Virus record (IMG/VR): IMGVR_UViG_3300007234_000035
Location: 1-36,732 of that record
DNA length: 36,732 nucleotides
Reading direction: 5' to 3' (one strand)
DNA from: a virus
The translations under genes were made by a program, and so were the position numbers. Shown one piece after another: positions 15,207 to 22,040 of the stretch. The notes under the pieces are model-generated. The model ran no database searches. It was not told the origin of the DNA and saw only the letters and a list, made by a program, of their open reading frames with translations. Numbering within the stretch: the stretch's first letter is position 1; the number at the start of each line of letters is the position of its first letter.

Positions 15207-15224
15207 GAAGGAAGGAAAATAAAT

Positions 15225-15386
15225 ATGATTTCTGGTGGTAAAAAATACCAAAAAACTATTAAAACAAAGTACAAAAAAAATGAAGCCGACCAATCGGTAT
15301 TTGAAAAAGAAAAAAATAAAAAAAGACATCACGATAAATCATATTATAGATTAATGAGAGAGGAGAAAGAAGATTATGCCCTCTGA
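15225..15386 (+). CDS. small very basic protein
   Basis: A 53-residue ORF with strong ribosome site (GGAAGGAAGG), starting MISGGKKYQKTIKTKYKKN. About a third Lys/Arg/His, so probably binds nucleic acid. It overlaps the next gene by 11 bases. Not recognised. Confidence 0.55.
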   Translation: MISGGKKYQKTIKTKYKKNEADQSVFEKEKNKKRHHDKSYYRLMREEKEDYAL

Positions 15387-15561
15387 AGAAATAAAACCAA
15401 CAATTCAAGTTCCTAGTGAAAAAAAATCTGTAATTATGGAATCAATTAGAGAGAAACAAAGTAAATTATTTAAAGCAAGATTGGAACATATGAATCCGGA
15501 TTTGAATATCAAATCTAAATTAACAAGTTTAAATTTAAAAAAATATGTTAAGGACGAATAA
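15376..15561 (+). CDS. small hypothetical protein
   Basis: A 61-residue ORF with ribosome site GAGGAGAAAG about six bases upstream. Polar, Lys/Ser-rich, with no motif. Sits between two other tiny genes and overlaps the basic protein upstream, one base from the next ATG region. Confidence 0.5.
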   Translation: MPSEEIKPTIQVPSEKKSVIMESIREKQSKLFKARLEHMNPDLNIKSKLTSLNLKKYVKDE

Positions 15562-15562
15562 T

Positions 15563-15733
15563 ATGAATTCTTACCGAAAAGAGTTGAAACTGAAAATTAG
15601 TGAGTTGGAAGAAAAAATTCTGAATGATGTTGGTGAAAAACAAAAATTGGAATTAGAATTAGCTAGACTCAAATTGGCAGAATTTGAAGAAGATTTGGTC
15701 GAAAGTAAAAACCAACAATTATTGAATGGTTAG
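15563..15733 (+). CDS. small coiled-coil protein
   Basis: A 56-residue ORF. I start at ATG 15563, preceded by AAGGA, rather than at 15545 inside the upstream gene. Almost the whole chain is a Leu/Glu/Lys heptad pattern (LKLKISELEEKILNDVGEKQ, then LELELARLKLAEFEEDL), so a short coiled-coil dimer is likely. Its stop lies inside the hairpin at 15728-15745. Confidence 0.6.
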   Translation: MNSYRKELKLKISELEEKILNDVGEKQKLELELARLKLAEFEEDLVESKNQQLLNG

Positions 15734-15766
15734 TAAGCACTAACCTACTGTTGTTTTTATACAACA
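15728..15766 (+). terminator. two tandem hairpins after the small-gene operon
   Basis: GGTTAGT-AAGC-ACTAACC (15728-15745, perfect 7-bp stem) overlaps the stop codon of the preceding gene. A second hairpin TGTTGT-TTTTAT-ACAACA follows (15749-15766), with the T-run in its loop. A promoter starts eight bases later. Probably terminates or insulates the upstream operon; a similar hairpin precedes the promoter at 17280. Confidence 0.5.
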
Positions 15767-15773
15767 AATACGC

Positions 15774-15801
15774 TTGACATTTCCATTGGTTGTGTTATAC
15801 T
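15774..15801 (+). promoter_or_regulatory. sigma70-like promoter TTGACA-N16-TATACT
   Basis: TTGACA (15774-15779) and TATACT (15796-15801) with TTGTGT immediately before the -10. The -35 sits in GCTTGACA, shared with the promoter at 16239. The ATG at 15811 follows the -10 by nine bases, again suggesting a leaderless message. Confidence 0.75.
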
Positions 15802-15810
15802 CCAAGAACT

Positions 15811-16242
15811 ATGGAAATTTTAAAAGAAATTACTAATTGGCAAGTCGATTATCGGCAGCCAAATCATACTTATTTAATTAATAATAAAAATCAAATAATT
15901 GCCTATGCAAAATGGCATTCAAATGATATTATGATATTTAAAACCAGAAGTGTTTTGAATAAACGATATCGCAAATTTGAAAAAGTTAATCATTCTGGAT
16001 TATCTAAATTAATTAATCAATTTAAATCAGAAGATAATAAATCTGAAAACAAAAGTACTACTTTTACTAAAAGTATTAATACTCGTATATTTAAAGTTAA
16101 ATCTAAAGATAAAGAATATAATGTAGAATATAATACTTTAGGTCACTATTTTGTCTGTTCTTGTGTAGGTTTTGGTTACAGACGAAAGTGCCGCCATGTT
16201 GATGCTGTTGCAAAAAAGATACAGCCCACAAAAAACGCTTGA
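15811..16242 (+). CDS. SWIM zinc-finger protein
   Basis: A 143-residue protein with start ATG 15811; an upstream in-frame extension would run across the -10 box. The C-terminal region HYFVCSCVGFGYRRKCRHVD fits the SWIM signature C-x-C-xn-C-x-H. SWIM domains bind nucleic acid or protein. The N-terminal 80 residues are basic and Asn/Lys-rich with no motif. Its stop codon lies within the -35 box of the next promoter. Could be a regulator or nuclease accessory. Confidence 0.7.
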   Translation: MEILKEITNWQVDYRQPNHTYLINNKNQIIAYAKWHSNDIMIFKTRSVLNKRYRKFEKVNHSGLSKLINQFKSEDNKSENKSTTFTKSINTRIFKVKSKDKEYNVEYNTLGHYFVCSCVGFGYRRKCRHVDAVAKKIQPTKNA

Positions 16243-16266
16243 CAATTTTGCCTAAACCTGTATAAT
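16239..16266 (+). promoter_or_regulatory. sigma70-like promoter TTGACA-N16-TATAAT
   Basis: Perfect consensus boxes: TTGACA at 16239-16244 (in ACGCTTGACA) and TATAAT at 16261-16266. It overlaps the end of the SWIM-protein gene and drives the gene at 16298. Confidence 0.82.
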
Positions 16267-16297
16267 CCATTCCATGATGATTGAAAAGGAAATTGAA

Positions 16298-16528
16298 ATG
16301 ACCGAATTCGAAACCAAGTGCTACGGTATGTCAGAGCAAGATATCCGTGAGCAGTACATGAAATCCATCACTGCTAAGTGCTCCGGTCTGGAGATGGTTG
16401 TTGCTAGCATTCTGTCCGACTGCCAGGAAATGTTGGTCTGCGGTGATGATCGTGAAGATATTCGTAAGCAGTTAAATGTTGCAAAATTCATTTTGTTTGA
16501 GATGAGCGATGCAAAGGAGTCTGTATGA
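16298..16528 (+). CDS. small hypothetical protein
   Basis: A 76-residue acidic protein. I start at ATG 16298 because AAAAGGA lies eight to ten bases upstream; the in-frame ATG at 16274 is only seven bases after the -10 box and would be leaderless. Sequence MTEFETKCYGMSEQDIREQY, later QEMLVCGDDREDIRKQ. Helical, four Cys. Unlike its neighbours, its first half uses more GC-ending codons. ATGA overlap with the next gene. Confidence 0.62.
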   Translation: MTEFETKCYGMSEQDIREQYMKSITAKCSGLEMVVASILSDCQEMLVCGDDREDIRKQLNVAKFILFEMSDAKESV

Positions 16529-16719
16529 AAAAAATTGACAATTTTGTAATTTCTTCTGTTGTAAAAAATATTGTTGAAATGGATGATGAGCAGATTTACT
16601 GTTTAGCGGAACTATTAATTGATTATCCGCAAAAAGCTGAACGACTATCGAATTCAATTAATTTTGCATTTATGGACCGTCAGTTAACCGCTGTTGAAGT
16701 ACAAGAACCTATTTGTTAA
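16525..16719 (+). CDS. small hypothetical protein
   Basis: A 64-residue protein with ribosome site AAAGGAG seven bases upstream and ATGA overlap with the preceding gene. Acidic and helical (NIVEMDDEQIYCLAELLIDY). Function not recognised. Confidence 0.58.
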   Translation: MKKIDNFVISSVVKNIVEMDDEQIYCLAELLIDYPQKAERLSNSINFAFMDRQLTAVEVQEPIC

Positions 16720-16728
16720 GGATTTATT

Positions 16729-16887
16729 ATGTTTTTGGTTTGCCTTGGTTTCATGTTGGTGTTTGGTGCTGTGGGCGGCATGGAAACCGACCTTTCGGGT
16801 CAATACTTTGCCTCACAATTAGTTTTTGCTGTGTTAGGATTGGTATTGATGTATGTTGGTACCGTTCAAATCAATAACAAACAATGA
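16729..16887 (+). CDS. two-helix small membrane protein
   Basis: A 52-residue ORF with two hydrophobic segments: FLVCLGFMLVFGAVGG at 2-17 and LVFAVLGLVLMYVGTV at about 31-46, separated by a short polar turn. Ribosome site AAGGA. It overlaps the next gene by four bases (ATGA). Too small for a typical holin, but a membrane role is clear. Confidence 0.6.
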   Translation: MFLVCLGFMLVFGAVGGMETDLSGQYFASQLVFAVLGLVLMYVGTVQINNKQ

Positions 16888-17225
16888 TTATTTACACCCG
16901 ATTCAAAAAAAGCAAAAAGAAGAAGCCTACTGCTAAGCAGCGTGAGCTTCAAGCTTCTTGGGAAGAATTGATTAAAAAAACTGCTTTGAAAACCGTGGCT
17001 AAGCCACCGGTAGGTTTGACGCCATATACAGAACCAAAAATTTATCGGCGTGAAACTCAAAATTACCCAAGTTTAGATACCGGCGCTGGGTTATGCACCA
17101 AGCCAATTCATGGCAAAGTATACACTGGTACTGCTATGAAAGGTATTGGCACTTTGCATAAATCCAATGCCGTTCCAATTTTCTCCGATGAAGAAGCTCG
17201 AGACCAGGCTGCAATGCGGAGGTAA
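16884..17225 (+). CDS. hypothetical basic protein
   Basis: A 113-residue protein. The N-terminal 30 residues are very basic (FKKSKKKKPTAKQRELQ), then a Pro/Thr-rich middle (KPPVGLTPYTEP) and a C-terminal EEARDQAAMRR. I recall phage proteins with this shape but no function. Its stop codon sits within a strong terminator hairpin (17222). Confidence 0.62.
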   Translation: MIIYTRFKKSKKKKPTAKQRELQASWEELIKKTALKTVAKPPVGLTPYTEPKIYRRETQNYPSLDTGAGLCTKPIHGKVYTGTAMKGIGTLHKSNAVPIFSDEEARDQAAMRR

Positions 17226-17245
17226 TACTAAAGTATTACTTTTTA
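17222..17245 (+). terminator. Rho-independent terminator
   Basis: Perfect inverted repeat GTAATACT-AA-AGTATTAC followed by TTTTT. The two-base loop means the inner pair opens, leaving a 7-bp stem. It overlaps the preceding stop codon and ends the operon that starts at 16239. Confidence 0.8.
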
Positions 17246-17279
17246 ATGGTTGTATTTTTACAACATTACCAAAAAATGC

Positions 17280-17307
17280 TTGCCTTTTTCTGTGGATTTG
17301 ATATAAT
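17280..17307 (+). promoter_or_regulatory. sigma70-like promoter TTGCCT-N16-TATAAT
   Basis: TTGCCT (17280-17285, within ATGCTTGCC) and TATAAT (17302-17307). A small hairpin GTTGTA-TTTT-TACAAC lies at 17249-17264 upstream, as before the promoter at 15774. Drives the GP88-like gene at 17341, which has a normal leader and AAGGA site. Confidence 0.75.
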
Positions 17308-17340
17308 CCTTCCATAGAGAGTTGAGAAGGAAACAAGATT

Positions 17341-18090
17341 ATGAAACTGCTGTCAACCGGTAACCCAAAAGTTTTAAAAGGACTAAAACAAGGTTTTAAT
17401 ACTTATATCTTACATTTGGCACCAGCTAGTGTATCTGGTTATGAGACTTGTCCAAAACGGACTGCTGGTTGCACCTCCGCTTGTTTGAATACTGCTGGTC
17501 GTGGTGGTATGTTCAAAAAAGGCGAAAACACCAATGCAATTCAAAAAGCTCGTATTCGTAAGACCAAAATGTTTTTCGAAAACCGTGTTGAGTTTTTCTC
17601 ACAATTGGTAAAAGATATTGAATTGGCGATTAAACAATCTGCCAAAAAAGATTTGACTCCCGTTTTTCGTTTGAATGGTACCAGTGACCTTGCTTTCGAA
17701 AAATATGAAGTGGTTCGAAATGGTAAAATGTTTCGCAATATTTTCGCTGCGTTCCCTGAAGTCCAATTTTATGATTACACTAAGGTGCTAGGTCGCAAAG
17801 TGAATCAAATTGAAAATTATCAATTGACTTTTTCTGCCGCTGATGGCAATGATGCTGATGTGACAAAAGCAATTGCTCAAGGTTATAATGTTGCTGTCGT
17901 GTTTGGTCTGAAAAAGACTGAAGCGATGCCTGAAAATTATCTTGGTATGCCAGTTTTCAATGGTGATGAAAGTGACCTACGTTTTCTGGATCCAAAAAAT
18001 GTTGTAGTTGGTTTGTATGCCAAAGGTAAAGCGAAAAAAGATACCTCTGGTTTTGTGAAATATCCTACTTTTATGTTGAAAGCTGCTTAA
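17341..18090 (+). CDS. GP88-like phage protein
   Basis: A 249-residue protein. YILHLAPASVSGYETCPKRT, then AGCTSACLNTAGRGG, holds a conserved Cys set (C-P-x5-C-x3-C-L) followed by ARIRKTKMFFENR. This matches my memory of the phage 'gene 88' family (first named in mycobacteriophages). The cysteines could bind a metal or Fe-S cluster. Later motifs RLNGTSDLAFEK and FYDYTK fit the family. Function is not established. It has its own promoter, a clean AAGGA ribosome site and more GC-ending codons than the neighbouring genes. Confidence 0.75.
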   Translation: MKLLSTGNPKVLKGLKQGFNTYILHLAPASVSGYETCPKRTAGCTSACLNTAGRGGMFKKGENTNAIQKARIRKTKMFFENRVEFFSQLVKDIELAIKQSAKKDLTPVFRLNGTSDLAFEKYEVVRNGKMFRNIFAAFPEVQFYDYTKVLGRKVNQIENYQLTFSAADGNDADVTKAIAQGYNVAVVFGLKKTEAMPENYLGMPVFNGDESDLRFLDPKNVVVGLYAKGKAKKDTSGFVKYPTFMLKAA

Positions 18091-18094
18091 TATA

Positions 18095-18319
18095 ATGACT
18101 GAATTTGAAGGTATTGAATATGATGATAGGCACGGCGGCCCGTTTGACCGTGGTGCTGCTGATAGTTGGTACAATCGTGGAATCAATCCGCACTTTTATG
18201 TAGGCGACACGGGTTCAAGCACTCGTATTGAAATTACAAACTATGATTCGGATGCATATGAATCCTACATTGCTGGTTATAATTGGAATGAACAGTTTGG
18301 TGGAAAGAAGGAGTGGTAG
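18095..18319 (+). CDS. conserved small phage protein (GGPFDRG family)
   Basis: A 74-residue acidic protein. DRHGGPFDRGAADSWYNRG then PHFY at about 11-35 is a striking block I have seen in other phage small proteins without assigned function. It starts four bases after the GP88-like stop and is presumably co-transcribed with it. Confidence 0.65.
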   Translation: MTEFEGIEYDDRHGGPFDRGAADSWYNRGINPHFYVGDTGSSTRIEITNYDSDAYESYIAGYNWNEQFGGKKEW

Positions 18320-18320
18320 G

Positions 18321-18491
18321 ATGTACGAAGAAGTAAATTTTGAATTGCAACTTTTGGCTGATGAAGTTAAATTACAAAATGAAGAAGAAATTTATAATGA
18401 TATGATTGACCAAATGTGTGCTGAACACGATATGCAAATGTATGCTTGTTATTCATATGATTTAGACGCAGAATTTTATGGAGTGAATTAA
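18321..18491 (+). CDS. small acidic protein
   Basis: A 56-residue protein from ATG 18321 with ribosome site AAGGAG; the longer frame reaching back to 18228 lies inside the upstream gene. Very acidic, helical, with a His/Met/Cys segment (MCAEHDMQMYACYSYD) that could bind metal. Unknown function. Confidence 0.6.
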   Translation: MYEEVNFELQLLADEVKLQNEEEIYNDMIDQMCAEHDMQMYACYSYDLDAEFYGVN

Positions 18492-18492
18492 C

Positions 18493-18729
18493 ATGAATTT
18501 AAAATATTATCGTTCACCTATTCAAGAAATGTCTTTCTATAAAAATATTCCAATGACTAAATGTAACAAACAGTCATTGGATGTGATTAGACGGATTTTG
18601 GACTTTCCAATCCGAATCCGCTATCGTGGGCCTCGACCATTTGATGGGAGAAGTTCACTAAATCGGCAATCCACTTGTCTCAAAAAGTATGCTACAAGCT
18701 TTGCCGTTTATGCTGACTATTCTCGGTAA
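18493..18729 (+). CDS. small basic conserved phage protein
   Basis: A 78-residue basic protein. The C-terminal half (RIRYRGPRPFDGR, SSLNRQSTCLKKYATSFAVY) resembles a small phage protein family, the -R-Y-R-G-P-R-x5-R-S- block being the most recognisable part. It may bind nucleic acid. Starts one base after the preceding stop. Confidence 0.6.
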   Translation: MNLKYYRSPIQEMSFYKNIPMTKCNKQSLDVIRRILDFPIRIRYRGPRPFDGRSSLNRQSTCLKKYATSFAVYADYSR

Positions 18730-18744
18730 ACATAAAAAAAGTGC

Positions 18745-18773
18745 TTGCCAAATGGTCTTGTTTGTGTTAGAAT
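18745..18773 (+). promoter_or_regulatory. sigma70-like promoter TTGCCA-N17-TAGAAT
   Basis: TTGCCA (18745-18750, within GTGCTTGCC) and TAGAAT (18768-18773) preceded by TTGTGT. Fits the GCTTG(A/C)C promoter series of this region. Drives the gene at 18806. Confidence 0.65.
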
Positions 18774-18805
18774 TATGTCCTCTAAATTAATTAAGGAGTT
18801 TTATT

Positions 18806-19231
18806 ATGGCTCGTGGTAAATCTACGAAACTGAAACCTTTCGAAAAGCTGTTGACCGTTATGGTCTCTGGCAAACCGGTGACGCTTGAAGAAATTGAAGC
18901 AACACTCGGCAACGAAATTCATATGTATCGAATTTCAACCTATATTTGGCATATTAAAACATTTGCCAATGGCGTTGTAAAGGCTATCAAAGATGGCCGA
19001 AAAGTTACTGCTTATCAGGTCACAAATGTTGACAAGATTAAGGAGTATTTCCGTATTACTGGTATTGACCCTAGCAAATTTGTTCCTGGTCAAGCCGACA
19101 AGATTGTTCGTGCTAAGAAAAAAGTTGTTTCTAGCAAAGTGAATAAACTTGTAGATTTGAAGGCGAAGCCTCAACAAAAAAATGTTGTTGAAACCGAGGA
19201 CATTGAAGTCGTTGAGGTTACTGAGCAATAG
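18806..19231 (+). CDS. possible winged-helix DNA-binding protein
   Basis: A 141-residue protein with strong ribosome site AAGGAG. Residues 10-65 (FEKLLTVMVSGKPVTLEEIE, then ISTYIWHIKTFANGVVKAIK) read like a winged helix-turn-helix seen in phage regulators, followed by a basic linker (RAKKKVVSSKVNKLVDLK) and an acidic tail. GC-rich codons compared with the surrounding genes and its own promoter suggest strong expression. The structured RNA candidate follows directly, probably on the same transcript. Confidence 0.65.
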   Translation: MARGKSTKLKPFEKLLTVMVSGKPVTLEEIEATLGNEIHMYRISTYIWHIKTFANGVVKAIKDGRKVTAYQVTNVDKIKEYFRITGIDPSKFVPGQADKIVRAKKKVVSSKVNKLVDLKAKPQQKNVVETEDIEVVEVTEQ

Positions 19232-19235
19232 ACGT

Positions 19236-19408
19236 TCCGCTTTGTTAGCGGATACTATGACCCGTAGGATGAGAAGTGGGGTGACTCCCAAGGGTGGTTC
19301 CAGTCTTACCAAACTGGCGCTGGCAATGCGAGAACGGTCCCTGTCGGGGAGCGGGTGGAAGGAGCGTATGCTCTATAATTACCGCCGGGGGACGCAGAGC
19401 ATTTTTTT
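19236..19408 (+). ncRNA. candidate structured RNA, GC-rich, ends in a terminator
   Basis: A 170-base segment between two genes with about 57% GC over 19261-19380, far above the rest of this region. It contains several hairpins: TCCGCT-TTGTT-AGCGGA (19236-19252), CCAGT..ACTGG (19300-19317), a GGTCCC-TGT-CGGGGA type stem near 19336-19351, and a terminator at its end. Short open frames cross it but lack good ribosome sites and resemble nothing. It may be a small regulatory RNA or a 3' UTR-derived RNA of the gene at 18806. It does not match tRNA, tmRNA, SRP or RNase P motifs I can check by eye. Confidence 0.55.
19368..19408 (+). terminator. terminator ending the structured RNA
   Basis: ATGCTCT (19368-19374) pairs with AGAGCAT (19396-19402), a 7-bp stem with a 21-base GC-rich loop that can itself fold, then a run of six T. 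Followed 12 bases later by the MazG start. Confidence 0.65.
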
Positions 19409-19419
19409 ATAGGGTTGTT

Positions 19420-19722
19420 ATGAACGAAAAACAAGAAGAAGTTTTACGAATAGCACAAGAGGAATGCGCTGAAGTGATACAGGCTATTTCCAAAGTGTTT
19501 AGATTTGGATTGCACACAGAACATAATGGCAAAACAAACCAATCAAGCTTGACTGATGAAGTTGGCGATTTACTTTGTATGATTGAATTATTTTCCGAAT
19601 TTGGTGTTTTGGATAAAAACAGAATTAAATTTTGTGCTTTGAAGAAACGTGAGAAACTGGAAAAGTGGTCGAGTATTTTTAAAAATGAAATTGAAGAATA
19701 TCGTGCCGCCGGCGTTATCTAA
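19420..19722 (+). CDS. MazG-like nucleotide pyrophosphohydrolase
   Basis: A 100-residue protein starting at ATG 19420. AQEECAEVIQAISKVFRFG (12-30) gives the first E-x-x-E pair and SLTDEVGDLLCMIELF (43-58) the E-x-x-D pair of the MazG fold, which hydrolyses NTPs or (p)ppGpp-like nucleotides. Phage MazG proteins are often linked to host nucleotide-pool or stringent-response control. An in-frame upstream extension to 19294 crosses the structured RNA and is rejected. Overlaps the exported gene downstream by 38 bases. Confidence 0.78.
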   Translation: MNEKQEEVLRIAQEECAEVIQAISKVFRFGLHTEHNGKTNQSSLTDEVGDLLCMIELFSEFGVLDKNRIKFCALKKREKLEKWSSIFKNEIEEYRAAGVI

Positions 19723-20434
19723 AATCACATTATCTCTGTTGTTTGTTTCTGGTGTTTCTATGGCATCAGAAACTTTTGGTTCTGGTGAATACCGATTTGG
19801 TCCGGATACATCGGAGAATTTTGCTTGTGAGATGGCCGAAATAAAAGCTAAAGAAAATGCCATATCAAACTTTTTAGGCGAGACTGTAGAGTTTTCCTCA
19901 CAGAGAAGTTGTATAAATGCACATTGTGATTTTAATGACCAAATTGTTTTGGATTCAAAAGGTGTTATAAAGAGTGTTTCAAGCTTACACAAAACAGTTC
20001 TGGTAAGAGAAGGTTATAAAAATTGTGTCGTTAAAGTTAAGGCTGATGTTGTAGAAATAAAATCAAATATTAAATTTCGGGTTGATGGTAAACTGGATTA
20101 TTTTTATGGTGATTTAGTTGATTTTTCTTTGATGTCGAATAAACCTGGCCACGTTTATATTTTTAATTATTTTTCCGGCGAATACACACATATAATCAAT
20201 GCTCAAATTTTTAGACAAAATACCGCAATACCAATCAATCAATTGACAGCATATTTACCAAAATATTTGGATTATTCAAAAGAACTTATGGTTTTTGTTT
20301 TTACCGAAAAACCAATTAGGCAAATAAAATACAAGTATGCCGCAAATGAAATGAAAAATATGATACTATCCATACCTGTAGAAAGTAGGAAAGTTGTTTA
20401 TCGTTATTTAACTATACGCAGGAAAGTAAAATGA
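19685..20434 (+). CDS. exported DUF4384-like protein
   Basis: A 249-residue protein from ATG 19685 with an atypical signal peptide (MKLKNIVPPALSKITLSLLF, then VSGVSMA|SE). A GTG at 19649 would add 12 residues. The N-terminal half is a helical domain with Cys pairs (NFACEMAEIKAKENAISNF), the kind found in LPP20-like proteins. The C-terminal half (VDFSLMSNKPGHVYIFNYFS, then IPINQLTAYLPKY) resembles DUF4384, a domain of exported bacterial proteins. It forms an ATGA pair with the lipoprotein gene, as expected for partners. Unusual cargo for a phage. Confidence 0.62.
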   Translation: MKLKNIVPPALSKITLSLLFVSGVSMASETFGSGEYRFGPDTSENFACEMAEIKAKENAISNFLGETVEFSSQRSCINAHCDFNDQIVLDSKGVIKSVSSLHKTVLVREGYKNCVVKVKADVVEIKSNIKFRVDGKLDYFYGDLVDFSLMSNKPGHVYIFNYFSGEYTHIINAQIFRQNTAIPINQLTAYLPKYLDYSKELMVFVFTEKPIRQIKYKYAANEMKNMILSIPVESRKVVYRYLTIRRKVK

Positions 20435-21012
20435 AAAAAACTCTTATTGTATTACCTCTAGTCCTTGCCATGACGGCTTGTTCTAGTTTAAAATACTCAC
20501 AAGATATTGCAATTGAAGCACCAAAAATCGGAACATCTCCCGGTGATGAAGTGAAATATCCTGATTGGTATGTTGCTAGTGTTGATGACAAGGCCTTGTA
20601 TTCCGTTGCTACTGAATATTCTTCTGATATGCAATTTGCTGTTGATAAAGCAATGTTATCCGGCAAACGTGAATTGGCTTCTAATTTCTCGTCACATATT
20701 AATGGTATGTTGAAAGATTATGCAGCTGAAGTTGGCGATTCTAGTGATTCTGTGATTAGAGATATTGACCGAACGACAAAGATGGTCGTTTCTCAAGTGA
20801 ATCTAATTGGCGTACAAAGAACCAATTTTAAAATTGTACATGAAAAAACTGGTTATCGTGCTTTCGTAAAACTCCGTTATGCAACTGATGATTCTAACCG
20901 AGTTTTGCTGTCAGAAATTAAAAAGAACTCAAAATTGAAAGCCAAACTTCAAGGTTCAAAATCATTTAAAGAGATGGAAGAATCCATAGAAAAAATTGAA
21001 AGTACTAATTAA
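20431..21012 (+). CDS. LPP20-like lipoprotein
   Basis: A 193-residue lipoprotein. MKKTLIVLPLVLAMTACSS is a signal peptide with lipobox M-T-A-C, lipidated Cys17. YPDWYVASVDDKALYSVATE (47-66) and the following AVDKAMLSGKRELASNFSSH match the LPP20/FlgP-type fold of P-D-W-Y followed by a helix rich in A-x-x-x-A. Ribosome site AGGAAAG. It would sit in the outer membrane. Paired with the DUF4384-like gene, it could form a surface assembly or block receptors. Confidence 0.7.
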   Translation: MKKTLIVLPLVLAMTACSSLKYSQDIAIEAPKIGTSPGDEVKYPDWYVASVDDKALYSVATEYSSDMQFAVDKAMLSGKRELASNFSSHINGMLKDYAAEVGDSSDSVIRDIDRTTKMVVSQVNLIGVQRTNFKIVHEKTGYRAFVKLRYATDDSNRVLLSEIKKNSKLKAKLQGSKSFKEMEESIEKIESTN

Positions 21013-21184
21013 TTATCTCAAGTATTCCGGTATATGGGTTGGGTTTGTTCTTAACCCATATCATTGGGAATTTAAGTATCAAACAAAATCAAAAGAGTTT
21101 CCGGACAACTACAACTTATTCGATAATTGCATTTATTGTGGTCCAGTTTGGATTCGTTTAGTCATTGATGATGGGAGATGGTAG
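20996..21184 (+). CDS. small conserved phage protein (LNPYHWEF family)
   Basis: A 62-residue protein with likely TTG start at 20996, overlapping the lipoprotein end. LNYLKYSGIWVGFVLNPYHW, then CGPVWIRLVIDDGRW, closely resembles small proteins I recall from T4-like phages. Aromatic and hydrophobic. Function unknown. Overlaps the next gene by seven bases. Confidence 0.6.
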   Translation: MKVLINYLKYSGIWVGFVLNPYHWEFKYQTKSKEFPDNYNLFDNCIYCGPVWIRLVIDDGRW

Positions 21185-21450
21185 TGAAAAAAAGTATAGA
21201 TAAGATTTTTGATTTAGAACAATCAATCATGCAATGTTGGAATGTAATTGATGACATTAAATTGGTTACACAACAAGTTTATGACCGGCCAAAACCACTT
21301 ACAGAAGATGAATTAGGAAATCTTTTGATTGGTTTAGAATCAATGTATCAATTAAAATTCGAAAAACTTTGGAGCGAGTTTGAAGATATTTGTAAAGATT
21401 ATCATAAATATCGAAAAATTGCTGAGTCCGTTCAGGATGATATGAAGTGA
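21178..21450 (+). CDS. hypothetical helical protein
   Basis: A 90-residue acidic protein, MVVKKSIDKIFDLEQSIMQCW, then FEKLWSEFEDICKDYHKYRK. Almost entirely helical. A GGGAGATG context before ATG 21178 supports the start. The stop overlaps the GTG of the next gene. Not recognised. Confidence 0.6.
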   Translation: MVVKKSIDKIFDLEQSIMQCWNVIDDIKLVTQQVYDRPKPLTEDELGNLLIGLESMYQLKFEKLWSEFEDICKDYHKYRKIAESVQDDMK

Positions 21451-22040
21451 ATATTTTTTATCTTGACGCCAACCCTAAAATCTGTGCTGAAATGCATTGT
21501 GATAAACATTGTGTAAAGATGATTATCGAATATGCACAACTTATGTCAACAGCACACCGCATACTCGATGGTCAAGAATATATGGGTTTGACGGCCAATG
21601 GTCGTAAGATTCGGCGCTGGCGTATGGATGATGAAAAACTAGAAAATGGTTTGATGAAGGCATCACACATAAATCATCCGTCAAACATCTGGCTTCGTCA
21701 AAGTGGTGAAAACTATGATTGGCTTTTAAAGATGTGGTTGCATTTGATTTCTGAATACACACATCGTTATGGTAAACAACACGCTTGTGAAAAGTATATT
21801 GATTTTTTGTATTTCAAACCAAAAAATATTCCAAACGGAAAATTTACTGAGCCGACGCCAGCAATGCCAGATGACTGTAAGATTACCAATGATTCTATAG
21901 CGTCCTATCATAAATATTACATAGACAAGAAAATTTCTTTCGCAAAGTGGACTAAACGTGAAGTTCCACTTTGGTTTAAAAATGGAATTGGAATAAATAT
22001 TAATAATGCCAACTTACAGTTTCTACAACAATCAAACTAA
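21447..22040 (+). CDS. conserved T4-like phage protein of unknown function
   Basis: A 197-residue protein with GTG start overlapping the upstream stop (GTGA). The N-terminus NIFYLDANPKICAEMHCDKH then CVKMIIEYAQLMSTAHR and the middle segment HPSNIWLRQSGENYDWL are strongly conserved in a phage family I recognise (D-x-x-P-x-x-x-A-x-x-H-x-D-K-H), without known function. Conserved His/Asp/Cys residues near the N-terminus suggest a metal site or enzymatic role. Confidence 0.72.
   Translation: MNIFYLDANPKICAEMHCDKHCVKMIIEYAQLMSTAHRILDGQEYMGLTANGRKIRRWRMDDEKLENGLMKASHINHPSNIWLRQSGENYDWLLKMWLHLISEYTHRYGKQHACEKYIDFLYFKPKNIPNGKFTEPTPAMPDDCKITNDSIASYHKYYIDKKISFAKWTKREVPLWFKNGIGININNANLQFLQQSN

Noticed and set aside
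19182-19419. Open frames across the GC-rich region, including an upstream extension of MazG to 19294.
   Set aside because: They lack ribosome sites, their products resemble nothing and the sequence is better explained by stable stems and a terminator. MazG starts naturally at 19420.
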